Source: Mycolicibacterium sp. P1-18
GTDB taxonomy: Bacteria > Actinomycetota > Actinomycetes > Mycobacteriales > Mycobacteriaceae
Assembly (NCBI RefSeq): GCF_008329535.1
Contig: NZ_NPKR01000005.1
Span: 124,001 to 188,000 of the forward strand
Reading direction: 5' to 3'
DNA length: 64,000 bases
Positions 1 to 9,985 of this stretch are shown in pieces; the first letter of the stretch is position 1, and each line of letters begins with the position of its first letter. The notes beneath the pieces were generated by a model. That model was not told the DNA's origin and did not search any database. It was given only the letters and a program-made list of their open reading frames with translations. The translations under genes were made by a program, and so were the position numbers.

Positions 1-1
1 C

Positions 2-52
2 GGTCAGCAAGACCCGGCACCACGCGTCGCCGAAGGGAGACCCGCCCAGTGA
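2..52 (+). CDS. nuoM: NADH-quinone oxidoreductase subunit M, 3' end only
   Basis: Only the last 16 codons are in the window. The frame reads ...DPAPRVAEGRPAQ and stops at TGA 50-52, which overlaps the GTG of nuoN by four bases (GTGA). Translationally coupled nuoM-nuoN is the usual arrangement of the mycobacterial nuo operon. The assignment rests on this position; the visible tail alone is not diagnostic. Confidence 0.7.
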   Translation, partial: GQQDPAPRVAEGRPAQ

Positions 53-1617
53 CGATCACCCCACCCACCGTCGAGTACGGCCTCGTCTCACCAATGCTGA
101 TCGTCCTGGGCGTCGCCGTGCTCGGCGTCCTGGTCGAGGCGTTTTTCCCCCGCGCCGCGCGCTATCCGGTGCAGTTGGCGTTGGCGATCGGCGGTCAGGT
201 CGCCGCGCTGGTCGCCGTCGTCGTGCAGTGGGTCGGGCTCGGCTCGTCGGTGGGCCGGACCGCGGTGATGGGCGCGGTCGCCGTCGACCGGCCTGCGCTG
301 TTCCTGCAGGGCACGTTGTTGACGGTCGGCATCCTCGGCACGCTGCTGATCGCCGAGCGTCGCATCGCCTCGGAGGTGGGTGTCGACGAGGGGGCCGGCG
401 GGCTCGACGCGTTCACCCCCATGGCGTCGACCGTGCCGGGCAGCGTCGCCGAGCGGCTTGCGACCAAGGCCGGCCTGGCCCAGACCGAGGTCTTCCCGCT
501 GACCATGTTCGCCCTCGGCGGCATGATGCTGTTCGGCTCGTCGGACGACCTGCTGACCATGTTCGTTGCGCTGGAAGTGTTCTCGCTGCCGCTGTACCTG
601 ATGTGCGGCCTGGCCCGACGCCGGCGACTCCTGTCGCAGGAGGCGGCGCTCAAGTACTTCCTGCTCGGGGCGTTCTCCTCGGCGTTCTTCCTCTACGGAA
701 TCGCCCTGCTGTACGGCTACTCCGGCGCGTTGAGCCTCAGCGGCATCCGCGAGCAAACCGCGGGCAACACCGGCATGGCCCTCGTCGGCATCGGCCTGCT
801 GTCGGTCGGCGTGCTGTTCAAAGTCGGCGCGGTGCCGTTCCATTCGTGGATCCCCGACGTCTACCAGGGCGCGCCGACCCCCGTCACGGCATTCATGGCG
901 GCGGCCACCAAGATCGCCGCGTTCGGGGCCATGCTGCGCATCTTCTACGTGGCGCTGCCCGACTTCCGGGCCGACTGGCGCCCGCTGATGTGGGGCGTCG
1001 CGATCCTCACGATGGTGGTGGGCACGGTGACCGCGGTGTCCCAGAGCGACGTCAAGCGGATGCTGGCCTATTCGTCGGTCGCCCACGCCGGGTTCATCCT
1101 CACCGGGGTGATCGCCCTGACCGACAGCGGCGTCTCGGCGACGCTGTTCTACCTCTTCGCCTACGGGTTCAGCACGCTGGGCGCCTTCGCGGTGGTCAGC
1201 GTGGTCCGCAACGCCGCGGGCGAGGAGGAGACGAACATGCTGCGGTGGGCGGGGCTCGGTCGCCGTCACCCCCTGGTGGGCGTGGTGTTCTCGTTGTTCC
1301 TGCTCGCGTTCGCGGGCATCCCGTTGACCAGCGGCTTCGTCAGCAAGTTCGCGGTGTTCAAGGCGGCCGCCGAGGGTGGCGCCACACCCCTGGTGATCGT
1401 CGGCGTCTGCGCCAGCGCCGTGGCCGCGTACTTCTACGTCCGCGTGATCGTGCTGCTGTTCTTCACCGATCCGCCGGAGGACGGCCCCACGGTGGTCGTG
1501 CCCAGCGCACTCAGCATGGCGACGGTGACGCTGAGTGCCGCGATCACCCTGGCGCTCGGCGCGCTGCCACAACCGATCCTCGACCTGGTGAACTCCGCGA
1601 ACCAGTTCGTCGGCTGA
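49..1617 (+). CDS. nuoN: NADH-quinone oxidoreductase subunit N
   Basis: Antiporter-like membrane subunit of respiratory complex I; it carries proton translocation in the membrane arm while NADH electrons pass to menaquinone. The 522 residues form about 14 hydrophobic helices. Typical features are the helix-buried Glu176 (ALEVFSLPLYL), Lys202 (LKYFLLGAFSSAFFLYG) and Lys258 in FKVGAVPFHSWIPD, the proton-channel residues of the NuoL/M/N family. It starts at GTG 49 overlapping the nuoM stop, so it is the last gene of the nuo operon, as in M. tuberculosis (Rv3158). The length is normal and no lesion is seen. Confidence 0.97.
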   Translation: MTITPPTVEYGLVSPMLIVLGVAVLGVLVEAFFPRAARYPVQLALAIGGQVAALVAVVVQWVGLGSSVGRTAVMGAVAVDRPALFLQGTLLTVGILGTLLIAERRIASEVGVDEGAGGLDAFTPMASTVPGSVAERLATKAGLAQTEVFPLTMFALGGMMLFGSSDDLLTMFVALEVFSLPLYLMCGLARRRRLLSQEAALKYFLLGAFSSAFFLYGIALLYGYSGALSLSGIREQTAGNTGMALVGIGLLSVGVLFKVGAVPFHSWIPDVYQGAPTPVTAFMAAATKIAAFGAMLRIFYVALPDFRADWRPLMWGVAILTMVVGTVTAVSQSDVKRMLAYSSVAHAGFILTGVIALTDSGVSATLFYLFAYGFSTLGAFAVVSVVRNAAGEEETNMLRWAGLGRRHPLVGVVFSLFLLAFAGIPLTSGFVSKFAVFKAAAEGGATPLVIVGVCASAVAAYFYVRVIVLLFFTDPPEDGPTVVVPSALSMATVTLSAAITLALGALPQPILDLVNSANQFVG

Positions 1618-1678
1618 TTGAACCGGCGCGTCGGCCGAATCGTGTCAAGATCAATCGACCACCGAAAAGGACGTTCCC

Positions 1679-2083
1679 ATGCCCAGTTTCCCCGCCCTGA
1701 CCCACGTCGCCCTGACGGTGCGTGACCTCGGCGTCAGCGCCCCCTGGTATCGCGAGCTCATCGGCACCGACCCCGTGATCGACGAGGACACCGACGCCGG
1801 CTACCGGCACGTCGTCTGGGCGCTGCCCGACAACACGCTGCTGGGCATTCACCAACACACCCAGAGCGCGCCGGCCGAGCCGTTCAGCGAGTTCCGCGTC
1901 GGCCTCGACCACGTGGCGTTCGCCTGCGGCTCGCGCGCCGACCTGGAGGAATGGGTGACGCGCCTCGACGAACTGGGCGTCGAGCACGGCGGCATCGTCG
2001 ACGCGCCCTACGGCTCGGGGCTGAGCTTCCGAGACCCGGACGGCTGCGCCCTGGAGTTCTTCGCACCGCCCGCCGAAGGCTAG
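1679..2083 (+). CDS. VOC (glyoxalase/bleomycin resistance) family protein
   Basis: A 134-residue single-copy vicinal oxygen chelate fold with two beta-alpha-beta-beta-beta modules. Candidate metal ligands are His9 (THVAL), His78 (LDHVAF) and Glu126 (CALEFFA); the family also includes metal-free members. AAAAGGA lies about six bases before ATG 1679. It follows nuoN by 61 bp and may be read from the nuo transcript or its own promoter. Its 3' end overlaps the stop of the convergent small gene by four bases. The substrate is unknown; VOC proteins act as lyases, dioxygenases, isomerases or binding proteins. Confidence 0.85.
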   Translation: MPSFPALTHVALTVRDLGVSAPWYRELIGTDPVIDEDTDAGYRHVVWALPDNTLLGIHQHTQSAPAEPFSEFRVGLDHVAFACGSRADLEEWVTRLDELGVEHGGIVDAPYGSGLSFRDPDGCALEFFAPPAEG

Positions 2084-2421
2084 GTGTCCGCCCCGGAGTC
2101 GTCGTCGGAGCCGGCCATCAGCACGTTCCACGCCTCGCGCCGCTTGCGGTCCTGGACCTCCTTGCGCCACTGGGTGCCGCGCTGGCTGAAGTGACCCTCC
2201 GCGGCCCGTTCGGCGATCTCGGTGATGCGGCGGCCCAGCACCAGGGCTTCGCCGATCGTCATCGTCAGCAGCACCCCGGCCCGGTCGCCGTCGGGCCGCC
2301 CCACGGGGTCGACGACCACTCTGGCCGTCTCCGCGCGCCCGTCGGCGTCGTCGGTCCACGGCGGCGTGGAGTACACCTCGGGTACCCCGTCTTCGTCGTT
2401 CAGGGTCAGCTGCACGTACAT
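2080..2421 (-). CDS. conserved hypothetical protein, 113 aa
   Basis: A soluble 113-residue protein starting MYVQLTLNDEDG with ATG at 2421. I do not recognise a named family. The first half looks like beta strands with an acidic loop; the second half contains an amphipathic helix (EALVLGRRITEIAERAAEG) and a charged, Arg/Lys-rich stretch ending in an acidic tail. Codon use is that of the neighbours, and the reading frame upstream of ATG 2421 loses coding character, which decides the start. It is convergent with the VOC gene and lies downstream of the TetR gene on the same strand, with 68 bp between them. Confidence 0.65.
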   Translation of the reverse strand: MYVQLTLNDEDGVPEVYSTPPWTDDADGRAETARVVVDPVGRPDGDRAGVLLTMTIGEALVLGRRITEIAERAAEGHFSQRGTQWRKEVQDRKRREAWNVLMAGSDDDSGADT

Positions 2422-2489
2422 GCCGTCAACGGTACTGGTTCGACCTGCCACGGCGCCGGTCGGCGGGAGCCTCTGCCGTCGTCGAATGC

Positions 2490-3104
2490 CTAGGCCTTCA
2501 CGCCGTGGATGACGATCGCGGCGGTTTGCTGGACCCAGGCGTCGTCCAGCATCCCGCCGGGGTCGAGGAGTAGCCGCAGAAGCGTTGCGCCACCCACGAT
2601 CTCGATCAGCCGCTCGGGGTCGACGTCGGCATGTACTTCGCCACGGGCGACGGCGTGGTCGAGCCGTTCCCTGACGACGCCGAACAGTCCCACGAACCGA
2701 CTCACCACACGCGCGTGCAGGTCGGCGTCGTCGGCCATGTCGGCGACGAGCCCCGGCAGCGCGGCCCGGACCACCGGGCTGGTGAACACGTCGCGCGCGG
2801 CGGCCACCATCGCGACGACGTCGCCGCCGATGTCGCCCTCGGGTGTGCTCAGCGCCGTGGGCGCCGCGGGAAACGCTGCCTCGTGGATCAATTCGGCCTT
2901 GCCGGACCACCGGCGGTACAGCGCGGTCTTGGTGGTTCCGGCCCGTTCGGCGACCGCGGCCATCGTGAGATTCGCGTAACCGATCTCGACGAGAAGGTCC
3001 GCCGTCGCCGCCAATATGGCAGCGTCGATCCGTGGGTCGCGTGGGCGACCCACGCTTGGGGTCTCGACAACGTCACCCGCGTCTGCTTTCATAACGCTAC
3101 TCAC
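2490..3104 (-). CDS. TetR family transcriptional regulator (Rv3167c-like)
   Basis: A 204-residue TetR repressor. The DNA-binding helix-turn-helix covers about residues 28-70 (ADLLVEIGYANLTMAAVAER then TTKTALYRRWSGKAEL); the C-terminal two thirds form the ligand-binding, dimerising domain with no diagnostic motif. The start is GTG 3104; ATG 3092 is an alternative. It is divergent from the phosphotransferase gene by 29 bp, the same order as Rv3167c-Rv3168 in M. tuberculosis, so it probably represses that pair and itself through the short shared region. The inducer is unknown. Confidence 0.9.
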   Translation of the reverse strand: MSSVMKADAGDVVETPSVGRPRDPRIDAAILAATADLLVEIGYANLTMAAVAERAGTTKTALYRRWSGKAELIHEAAFPAAPTALSTPEGDIGGDVVAMVAAARDVFTSPVVRAALPGLVADMADDADLHARVVSRFVGLFGVVRERLDHAVARGEVHADVDPERLIEIVGGATLLRLLLDPGGMLDDAWVQQTAAIVIHGVKA

Positions 3105-3116
3105 CGTATCGTAAGT
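3099..3116. promoter_or_regulatory. candidate TetR operator between divergent genes
   Basis: An 18-bp imperfect inverted repeat, ACTCACCGTATCGTAAGT, with six of nine pairs matching. It overlaps the GTG of the TetR gene and lies 18 bp before the phosphotransferase start. Position is the main argument; the symmetry is modest. Confidence 0.3.
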
Positions 3117-3130
3117 GTTCGAAGGGGTAA

Positions 3131-4272
<1,142 letters not shown>

Positions 4273-4273
<1 letters not shown>

Positions 4274-5388
4274 TGCTCAGCCCCATGGACGAGTTTCCGC
4301 TGCACCAGGTTCCGCAGCCGATCACCCAGCCGGCGTCCTCGGACCGCAACTTCTACGACCGGTCCTACTTCAACGCCCACGACCGCAGCGGCGAGATCTT
4401 CCTGATCACCGGCATCGGGTACTACCCCAACCTCGGGGTCAAGGACGCCTTCGTGCTCATCCGCCGCGGGGACGTGCAGACCGCGGTACACGTCTCCGAC
4501 GCGATCGACCAGGACCGGCTCAACCAGCACGTCCTGGGCTACCGCATCGAGGTTCACGAACCGCTGCGTCGACTACGAATCGTCATGGACGAGACCGAGG
4601 GCATGGCCGTCGACCTCACCTGGAACGGGTTGTTCGACGTCGTCCAGGAACAACGGCACCTGCTCAAGGCCGGCAATCGAATCACCCTGGACGCCCAACG
4701 ATTTGCCCAACTGGGGTCGTGGAGCGGTCACGTCGTCGTCGACGGCGAGAAGATCACCGTCGACCCGTCGGTGTGGATCGGCAGCCGGGACCGGTCGTGG
4801 GGCATCCGACCCGTCGGCGAGGCCGAACCCGCCGGGCGCCCGGCCGATCCGCCATTCGAGGGCATGTGGTGGCTGTACGTGCCCATGGCCTTCGACGAAT
4901 TCTCGATCGTGCTCATCATCCAGGAGGATCCCAGCGGGTTCCGCTCGCTGAACGACTGCACGCGCATCTGGAAGGACGGCCGCGTCGAACAGCTGGGGTG
5001 GCCGCGGGTGAAGATCCACTACACCTCGGGGACCCGCATCCCGACCGGTGCCTCCATCGACGCCACCGCGCTCGACGGGTCGCCCGTGCACTTCGAGGTG
5101 GAATCCAAGCTCCCCGTGCCCATTCACGTCGGTGGCGGCTACGGCGGGGACTCGGACTGGATTCACGGGGTTTGGAAGGGCGAGAAGTTCAGGGAGCGAC
5201 TGACCTACGACATGACCGACCCGGCGATCGTCGGACGGGCCGGGTTCGGGGTCATCGACCACGTCGGCCGCGCGCTGTGCACGGAGGGCAGCCGCGCACC
5301 CGTGGAGGGCTGGGGGCTCTTCGAACACGGCGCCCTGGGCCGGCACGACCCGTCGGGCTTCACCGACTGGCTGACGGTGGCGGACTAG
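4273..5388 (+). CDS. Rv3169-like conserved hypothetical protein
   Basis: A soluble 371-residue protein beginning MLSPMDEFPLHQVPQP at ATG 4273; ATG 4285 is an alternative. It resembles the mycobacterial Rv3169 family, whose members have two beta-rich domains and no assigned reaction. Visible features are FYDRSYFNAHDRSGEIF near the N-terminus and DRSWGIRPVGE near the middle, a WGxR-type motif that recurs in this family; no catalytic triad or cofactor motif is evident. Coupling to the APH-fold gene suggests that the two act on the same, probably lipid-like, substrate, but that is inference. Confidence 0.8.
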
Positions 5389-5423
5389 CACGCGGCTCCG
5401 ACATTTCCGGTGGCCGGGGCGGG

Positions 5424-5453
5424 GTTGTCCACAGGATGGTGAGTTATCCACAG
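5424..5453 (+). repeat. two tandem DnaA boxes
   Basis: TTGTCCACA at 5425-5433 and TTATCCACA at 5444-5452 lie in the same orientation 19 bp apart, each within the 10-mer framework GTT(G/A)TCCACAG. The first equals the favoured mycobacterial DnaA box, the second the classical consensus. They sit 50-80 bp upstream of the DUF222/HNH start in a 116-bp intergenic region. Whether they bind DnaA or are only a conserved leader of this repeat family cannot be told from sequence. Confidence 0.7.
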
Positions 5454-5504
5454 AACGCCTGTAGCAGAACACCTTTCGTCAGACGGCCACCATAGACTGG
5501 GACC

Positions 5505-7049
5505 ATGTTCGACAGTCTGGTGGACGCGACGACCGGCACCTCGGGTGCCCGGGCGCTCTCGGCGTGGGCGCGGGTGGAGAACGGCGCCAGTGCGCGTCGG
5601 GTGGCCGCGATGGCCGCCATGCTCGAGACCGCGTACGCCGCGTCCGGGTCGGCGGACCGCGACCAATGGTGCCTGGACAACTTCGACGCCGTCGCCGCCC
5701 ACATCGGCGCCGCGGTGCGGATCACCCCCGGCGCCGCGTCCCACCAATTGTTGATCGCCGTCGCGCTGCACGAACGCTTCCCCCAGGTCGCCGCCGTCTT
5801 CGCCGACGGCCTGATCACCTACCAACTAATCCGGGCAGTGGTGCAACGCGGCGCCCTGGTCGTCGACCCCGACGCGCTACACGCCCTCGACGCCCTCCTG
5901 GCCGAGGCATTCCGGACCTGGGAACCGATGTCGGTGGACAAGACCGAAAAGACCCTCGACGCCTACGTCGCCCAGGTCGACCCCCACGCGGTACGCCGCA
6001 CCGAAACCAAGGCCCGAAGCCGGTCGGTCGAGGTCCACGTCGACGAGGACGGCAGCGGAATGGCCACCGTCTACGCCACGCTGTTCGCCCACGACGCGAA
6101 GGCCTTCGAGGCCCGGTTGCGGAAACTGGCCGACACAGTCTGCCCGGCCGATCCGCGCACCGCCGAGCAGCGCCGCGCCGACGCGATCGGCACCCTCGCC
6201 AGCGGCAACGACCGCCTGGCCTGCCTCTGCGGCACCGAGGACTGCCCCGCCGCGCAGAACCCGCCCGCCACCGCGGTGGTGGTCTACGTCATCGCCTCCA
6301 CCGACACCATCACCACACCACCCGCGCTCGAGACTCCACTCGACGGGGAGCAACCCCCCTTGTTCGACAAGCCGCTACGCGACCTCACGCTCACCGAAGC
6401 CCTCACGCCGACGCCCGGCACGCTGGCCAGCCTGCGACCGGCGGCGATGATCGGCGGACAATTCCTCCCCGGGGCGATCGCGTGCCGAGCGACCATCGGG
6501 GCGACCATCACCCCGATCGTCCACCCGGGCCACGCTCCACCCGAACCCCGATACCGGCCGTCGAAGAAGCTGGCCGACTTCGTCCGCTGCCGCGACCAGA
6601 CCTGTCGCTTCCCGGGCTGCCGCGCGCCGGCAACGAACTGCGACCTGGACCACACGATTCCGTGGCCGCAGGGACCGACGGCGGCGTCCAATCTCAAGTG
6701 TCTGTGCCGTCGACACCACTTGCTGAAGACCTTTTGGGGTGGCCAGAATGGTTGGCGTGACGAGCAACTCGACGACGGCACCGTCATCTGGACCGCACCC
6801 GACGGCCGCCAACACGTCACCACGCCCGGCAGCCGGCTGCTGTTCCCCGAACTCAGCGCACCCACGGCGACGGTGACGGCGACCGGCAGAGCCACACCGC
6901 ACACCGCCGGGCTCAGCATGCCCCGTCGCACGACCACCCGCACCCAAGACCACGCCGCACGGATCGCAGCCGAACGCCAACTCAACGAGGCTGATGACGA
7001 GCCAGACCCAGAGCGGCGACACTGCGCAGAAGGCCCTGCCGGGTCCTGA
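5505..7049 (+). CDS. DUF222 / HNH endonuclease, 13E12 repeat family
   Basis: A 514-residue protein with an N-terminal DUF222 region (about 20-330) and a C-terminal HNH nuclease domain: zinc-type CRFPGC (Cys367, Cys372), DLDHTIPW (His383), Asn396 and CRRHH (Cys401, His404-405). This is the architecture of the REP13E12 family scattered in mycobacterial genomes, which has been linked to phage phiRv1 insertion and behaves like a dispersed selfish element. The tail beyond residue 440 is Thr/Arg-rich. Its last 68 bp overlap the 3' end of the convergent PucR gene. The frame is intact and the nuclease residues are present. Confidence 0.93.
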   Translation: MFDSLVDATTGTSGARALSAWARVENGASARRVAAMAAMLETAYAASGSADRDQWCLDNFDAVAAHIGAAVRITPGAASHQLLIAVALHERFPQVAAVFADGLITYQLIRAVVQRGALVVDPDALHALDALLAEAFRTWEPMSVDKTEKTLDAYVAQVDPHAVRRTETKARSRSVEVHVDEDGSGMATVYATLFAHDAKAFEARLRKLADTVCPADPRTAEQRRADAIGTLASGNDRLACLCGTEDCPAAQNPPATAVVVYVIASTDTITTPPALETPLDGEQPPLFDKPLRDLTLTEALTPTPGTLASLRPAAMIGGQFLPGAIACRATIGATITPIVHPGHAPPEPRYRPSKKLADFVRCRDQTCRFPGCRAPATNCDLDHTIPWPQGPTAASNLKCLCRRHHLLKTFWGGQNGWRDEQLDDGTVIWTAPDGRQHVTTPGSRLLFPELSAPTATVTATGRATPHTAGLSMPRRTTTRTQDHAARIAAERQLNEADDEPDPERRHCAEGPAGS

Positions 7050-8166
7050 CGTCCCATCCGGTCAGCTGCTGCCAGCGCTCGACCCGGTAGCGAACGGTGT
7101 TGGGGTGCAAGTGAAGTGCCCGGCCGGCGGCACTGAAGGACAGACCGTTGTCGATGAGGCCGCAGATGGCGACGGCGGCGTCACCGTGCAAGCTGGACGC
7201 ACCTCGGTCCGGCCGCAGCAGGGGCTTGAGGCGGGCCTCGCGCTGAAACAGCGTGATGGCCAACCAGTCGTGCTCGAACCAGACGACGCGGTCGCCGCTG
7301 CGTCCTCGCCCGTAGACGAGCGACTCCTCGGCGTCGGTCGCGCTGTCGGCCGCGCCGGGCAGCCCCGCCCGTTGCAACCCGACACCAACCGCGATGTCCG
7401 CGCACTGCTCTCGGAGCATCTCGACCAGTTCGTCGGCGGGCAGGCCCTGACTGATGGTGACCAGGGACGTTCCGCGCACTTCACTGTGGGCGACCGCCCC
7501 CCGTGCACCCTTGGCGAGTTGACGTCGAAAGCCGTTCAGCCGAGAAGACTCCCATGACTCAGATGGGGTGACGACCACCCGGAAGTCCTTGGCCGGGTCG
7601 AAACCCAAGGCGCGCGCGGTCAATTCGAGGTCGGCGTGCTGGGGCGCCCCGCCGTAGATGCCGTTGAGGAGGCGTAGCAACAGCGTCGTCCGGGCGGCAT
7701 CCTCGATCCGGGTGGTTTCCTCGAATGCCTCCGCGGCCGCCGAACTGGCGCGCTGCACCCACGTCCAGACCAGGTCGACCAACGGCAGCAGCTCCGAGCT
7801 CAACGATTGCTCCGGGGTGGCGGTTCGCGCCAGGATCACGTTCCACATCTCGCGGTAACCGATGTGGTACGCGCTCATCGTGGCCGCCAACGTCAGACCC
7901 TCCCGCGCCCGGCGCTGCCCGAGGCTACGAGCCCGGGTGACCTCCTCGGGGTTGGGTGGTCGGCGTTCGGACAAGCCCGCGAGCAGGCCCCTGTACTGCT
8001 CGGTCACGCTGACCTCGTGCTCAGTGCGGTCGACCGCGTGGTACTCCGGAACCTGGCGCCTGATCTCGTCGACGATGCCCGGCACCAAGCGGTTCAGCTC
8101 GGCCGTCACCTCCTCGCAGAGCGCCACGAAGTGCTTCTGCGTCGCCGAGCTCGAAGCTGATGTCAT
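6982..8166 (-). CDS. PucR-type helix-turn-helix regulator
   Basis: A 394-residue regulator with the C-terminal PucR HTH (about residues 330-385, including SAAGRALHLHPNTVRYRVER), preceded by a GGDEF-like PucR middle domain and an N-terminal sensor region of helices. ATG 8166 is chosen because coding character begins at MTSASSSATQKHF; an in-frame upstream ATG at 8307 would overlap the divergent gene. It faces the keto-acid decarboxylase operon across 139 bp that hold a 21-bp inverted repeat, so it probably controls that operon, usually as an activator in this family. Confidence 0.88.
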   Translation of the reverse strand: MTSASSSATQKHFVALCEEVTAELNRLVPGIVDEIRRQVPEYHAVDRTEHEVSVTEQYRGLLAGLSERRPPNPEEVTRARSLGQRRAREGLTLAATMSAYHIGYREMWNVILARTATPEQSLSSELLPLVDLVWTWVQRASSAAAEAFEETTRIEDAARTTLLLRLLNGIYGGAPQHADLELTARALGFDPAKDFRVVVTPSESWESSRLNGFRRQLAKGARGAVAHSEVRGTSLVTISQGLPADELVEMLREQCADIAVGVGLQRAGLPGAADSATDAEESLVYGRGRSGDRVVWFEHDWLAITLFQREARLKPLLRPDRGASSLHGDAAVAICGLIDNGLSFSAAGRALHLHPNTVRYRVERWQQLTGWDVRTRQGLLRSVAALGLARHQPR

Positions 8167-8215
8167 TCGTCGATTCTGCAGCATCGACGGCGGTATCGCC
8201 CATGGCCAGCGGTGA

Positions 8216-8236
8216 CCTTCGTGAAATTCACCAAGG
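8216..8236. promoter_or_regulatory. candidate PucR operator, 21-bp inverted repeat
   Basis: CCTTCGTGAA, a central A, then TTCACCAAGG: nine of ten base pairs match. It lies 49 bp upstream of the PucR start and 69 bp upstream of the decarboxylase start, in the only space between the divergent genes. It is by far the most symmetrical sequence there. Confidence 0.55.
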
Positions 8237-8305
8237 AAGCCTGAATTCTTCGCGGTTTCCGTCCTAGCACTGCCGTCCCCCGGCCGCCACGCTTGAGGAG
8301 TGGAC

Positions 8306-9949
8306 ATGACCGTGACGACCTACCTGCTGACCCGCCTTCGAGAGCTGGGGGTGGCCCACGTGTTCGGGGTGCCGGGTGACTACAGCCTCGCCGTGCTCGA
8401 CGAAGTTCTGGACACCCCGGGCATCGAATGGGTGGGCACCGCGGCCGAACTCGGTGCCGCCTACGCCGCGGATGCCTATGCCCGCGTCACGGGCTTCGGT
8501 GCGCTGCTGACGACGTCCGGCGTAGGAGAACTCAGCGCCGTCAACGGGGTCGCGGGCAGCTTCGCGGAACGAGTGCCGCTCCTGCACGTCGCCGTCGGTC
8601 CGTCGCAGGCCATGGAGGACGCCGGGGCGATCGTCCACCACACCGCCGGCGACGGCGACTTCTCCCGGTTCGCCAAGGCGCACGAACACGTGACGTGCGC
8701 CCACGGCGTGCTCCGCGCCGACACCGCGACGGCGGAGATCGACCGCGTGTTGACCGCGGCTCTCGCCGAGCGCCGACCGGTCTACCTCAGGATGCCGTCC
8801 GACGTCGGCTCCGTGCGGGTTCCGCCACCCCGCCGACCGCTCGTTCGAGCGAACCCCGTGGTGAACACCGCGAATCTCGACCGCTTCACCGACGCCGTCC
8901 GTCGCCGGGTGCTGACCGCTGGTTCGACGGCCGTCCTCGCCGACTTCCTGGTCGACCGTTTCGGTGCCCGTGCGGAACTCGCAGCCCTGGTGGCAACCGG
9001 CTTGCCCCATGCCGTCGTCTCCATGGGCAAGACCGTGCTCGACGAAGGCAACCCCCTCTTCGCCGGTGTGTACGCCGGCGCGCTGAGCGACGACGCGACG
9101 CGCGCGACCGTCGACGAGGCCGACCTGCTGATCCGGGTCGGCGTGCAGCTCGCCGACACCACCAGCGGCGGATTCACCCAAGGCTTCCCCGACGACGCCG
9201 GGATCGACCTCCAGCCCTGGACCGCCCGCGTCGACGGGGAGACCTTCGACGACGTCCCCCTGGGCGTCTCGCTGCGGACGGTCACCGAACTCGTCCGTCG
9301 CCACCACCGGGCCGTTCCGGCTCACCTGTCGCCCGCCGACCCGCCATCCCCGGCGGGCGCGACCGAGCCGTTGACTCAGGAGTTCCTGTGGGATGCGGTG
9401 TCGCGGTCGCTGACCGGCGAGCACGTCGTCGTCGCCGAGCAGGGAACGTCGTTCTTCGGCATCGCCTCTCACCGATTTCCCAACGGGAGCGGCTTCATCG
9501 CACAGCCGCTGTGGGGATCGATCGGATTTGGCTTGCCCGCCGTGCTCGGCGCCCAGCTGGCGGACCCCTCCCGGCGATGCGTACTGCTCGTCGGCGACGG
9601 CTCCGCCCAGCTGACCATTCAGGAGCTGGGCACCATCGCCCGCCACGATCTGCATCCCATCGTCTTGCTGGTCAACAACGACGGCTACACGGTGGAGCGC
9701 GCCATCCACGGTCCGCGGGCCGCCTACAACGACATCGCGGCGTGGGACTGGCCGGCGCTTCCAGCCGCCCTCGGCGTCAAGGACGCGCTGGTGACGACGG
9801 TGCGAACCAACCAGGAACTGGTCGACGCCCTCGACGCAGCGCACCGGTCGCCTGACCGACTGGTGTTCATCGAGGCCGTCACCGACATGGACGACGTACC
9901 GGAGCTGCTGCGTCGCCTCGCCGAGGGCGTAAGCATTCGCAACTCGTAA
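8306..9949 (+). CDS. thiamine-diphosphate-dependent 2-keto acid decarboxylase
   Basis: A 547-residue enzyme of the pyruvate/indolepyruvate decarboxylase family, non-oxidatively converting a 2-keto acid to an aldehyde and CO2. It shows the ThDP-activating Glu in GTAAELGAAYAADAYAR (about residue 50), the His-His pair of decarboxylases in IVHHTAGDGDF (about 113), and the ThDP/Mg motif GDGS ... NND (about 430-460). The pair of His separates it from acetolactate synthases. ATG 8306 is preferred over GTG 8300 because GAGGAG at 8295-8300 is correctly spaced for it. Homologous to M. tuberculosis Kdc (Rv0853c). The substrate is probably an aromatic or branched-chain keto acid. First gene of a three-gene operon. 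Confidence 0.9.
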   Translation: MTVTTYLLTRLRELGVAHVFGVPGDYSLAVLDEVLDTPGIEWVGTAAELGAAYAADAYARVTGFGALLTTSGVGELSAVNGVAGSFAERVPLLHVAVGPSQAMEDAGAIVHHTAGDGDFSRFAKAHEHVTCAHGVLRADTATAEIDRVLTAALAERRPVYLRMPSDVGSVRVPPPRRPLVRANPVVNTANLDRFTDAVRRRVLTAGSTAVLADFLVDRFGARAELAALVATGLPHAVVSMGKTVLDEGNPLFAGVYAGALSDDATRATVDEADLLIRVGVQLADTTSGGFTQGFPDDAGIDLQPWTARVDGETFDDVPLGVSLRTVTELVRRHHRAVPAHLSPADPPSPAGATEPLTQEFLWDAVSRSLTGEHVVVAEQGTSFFGIASHRFPNGSGFIAQPLWGSIGFGLPAVLGAQLADPSRRCVLLVGDGSAQLTIQELGTIARHDLHPIVLLVNNDGYTVERAIHGPRAAYNDIAAWDWPALPAALGVKDALVTTVRTNQELVDALDAAHRSPDRLVFIEAVTDMDDVPELLRRLAEGVSIRNS

Positions 9950-9985
9950 AGCGTTGACAACTAAGGCAACAGGAAGGAAGACCTC

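Noticed and set aside
4355..4364. ACGACCGGTC, the core of the shared operator, inside the Rv3169-like gene
   Set aside because: It encodes a Tyr-Asp-Arg-Ser stretch, lacks the flanking AAG and -10 box, and is far from a promoter; a chance coding match.
9954..9959. TTGACA before the serine hydrolase gene as a promoter
   Set aside because: No -10 box at 16-19 bp; the sequence there is the ribosome-binding region.
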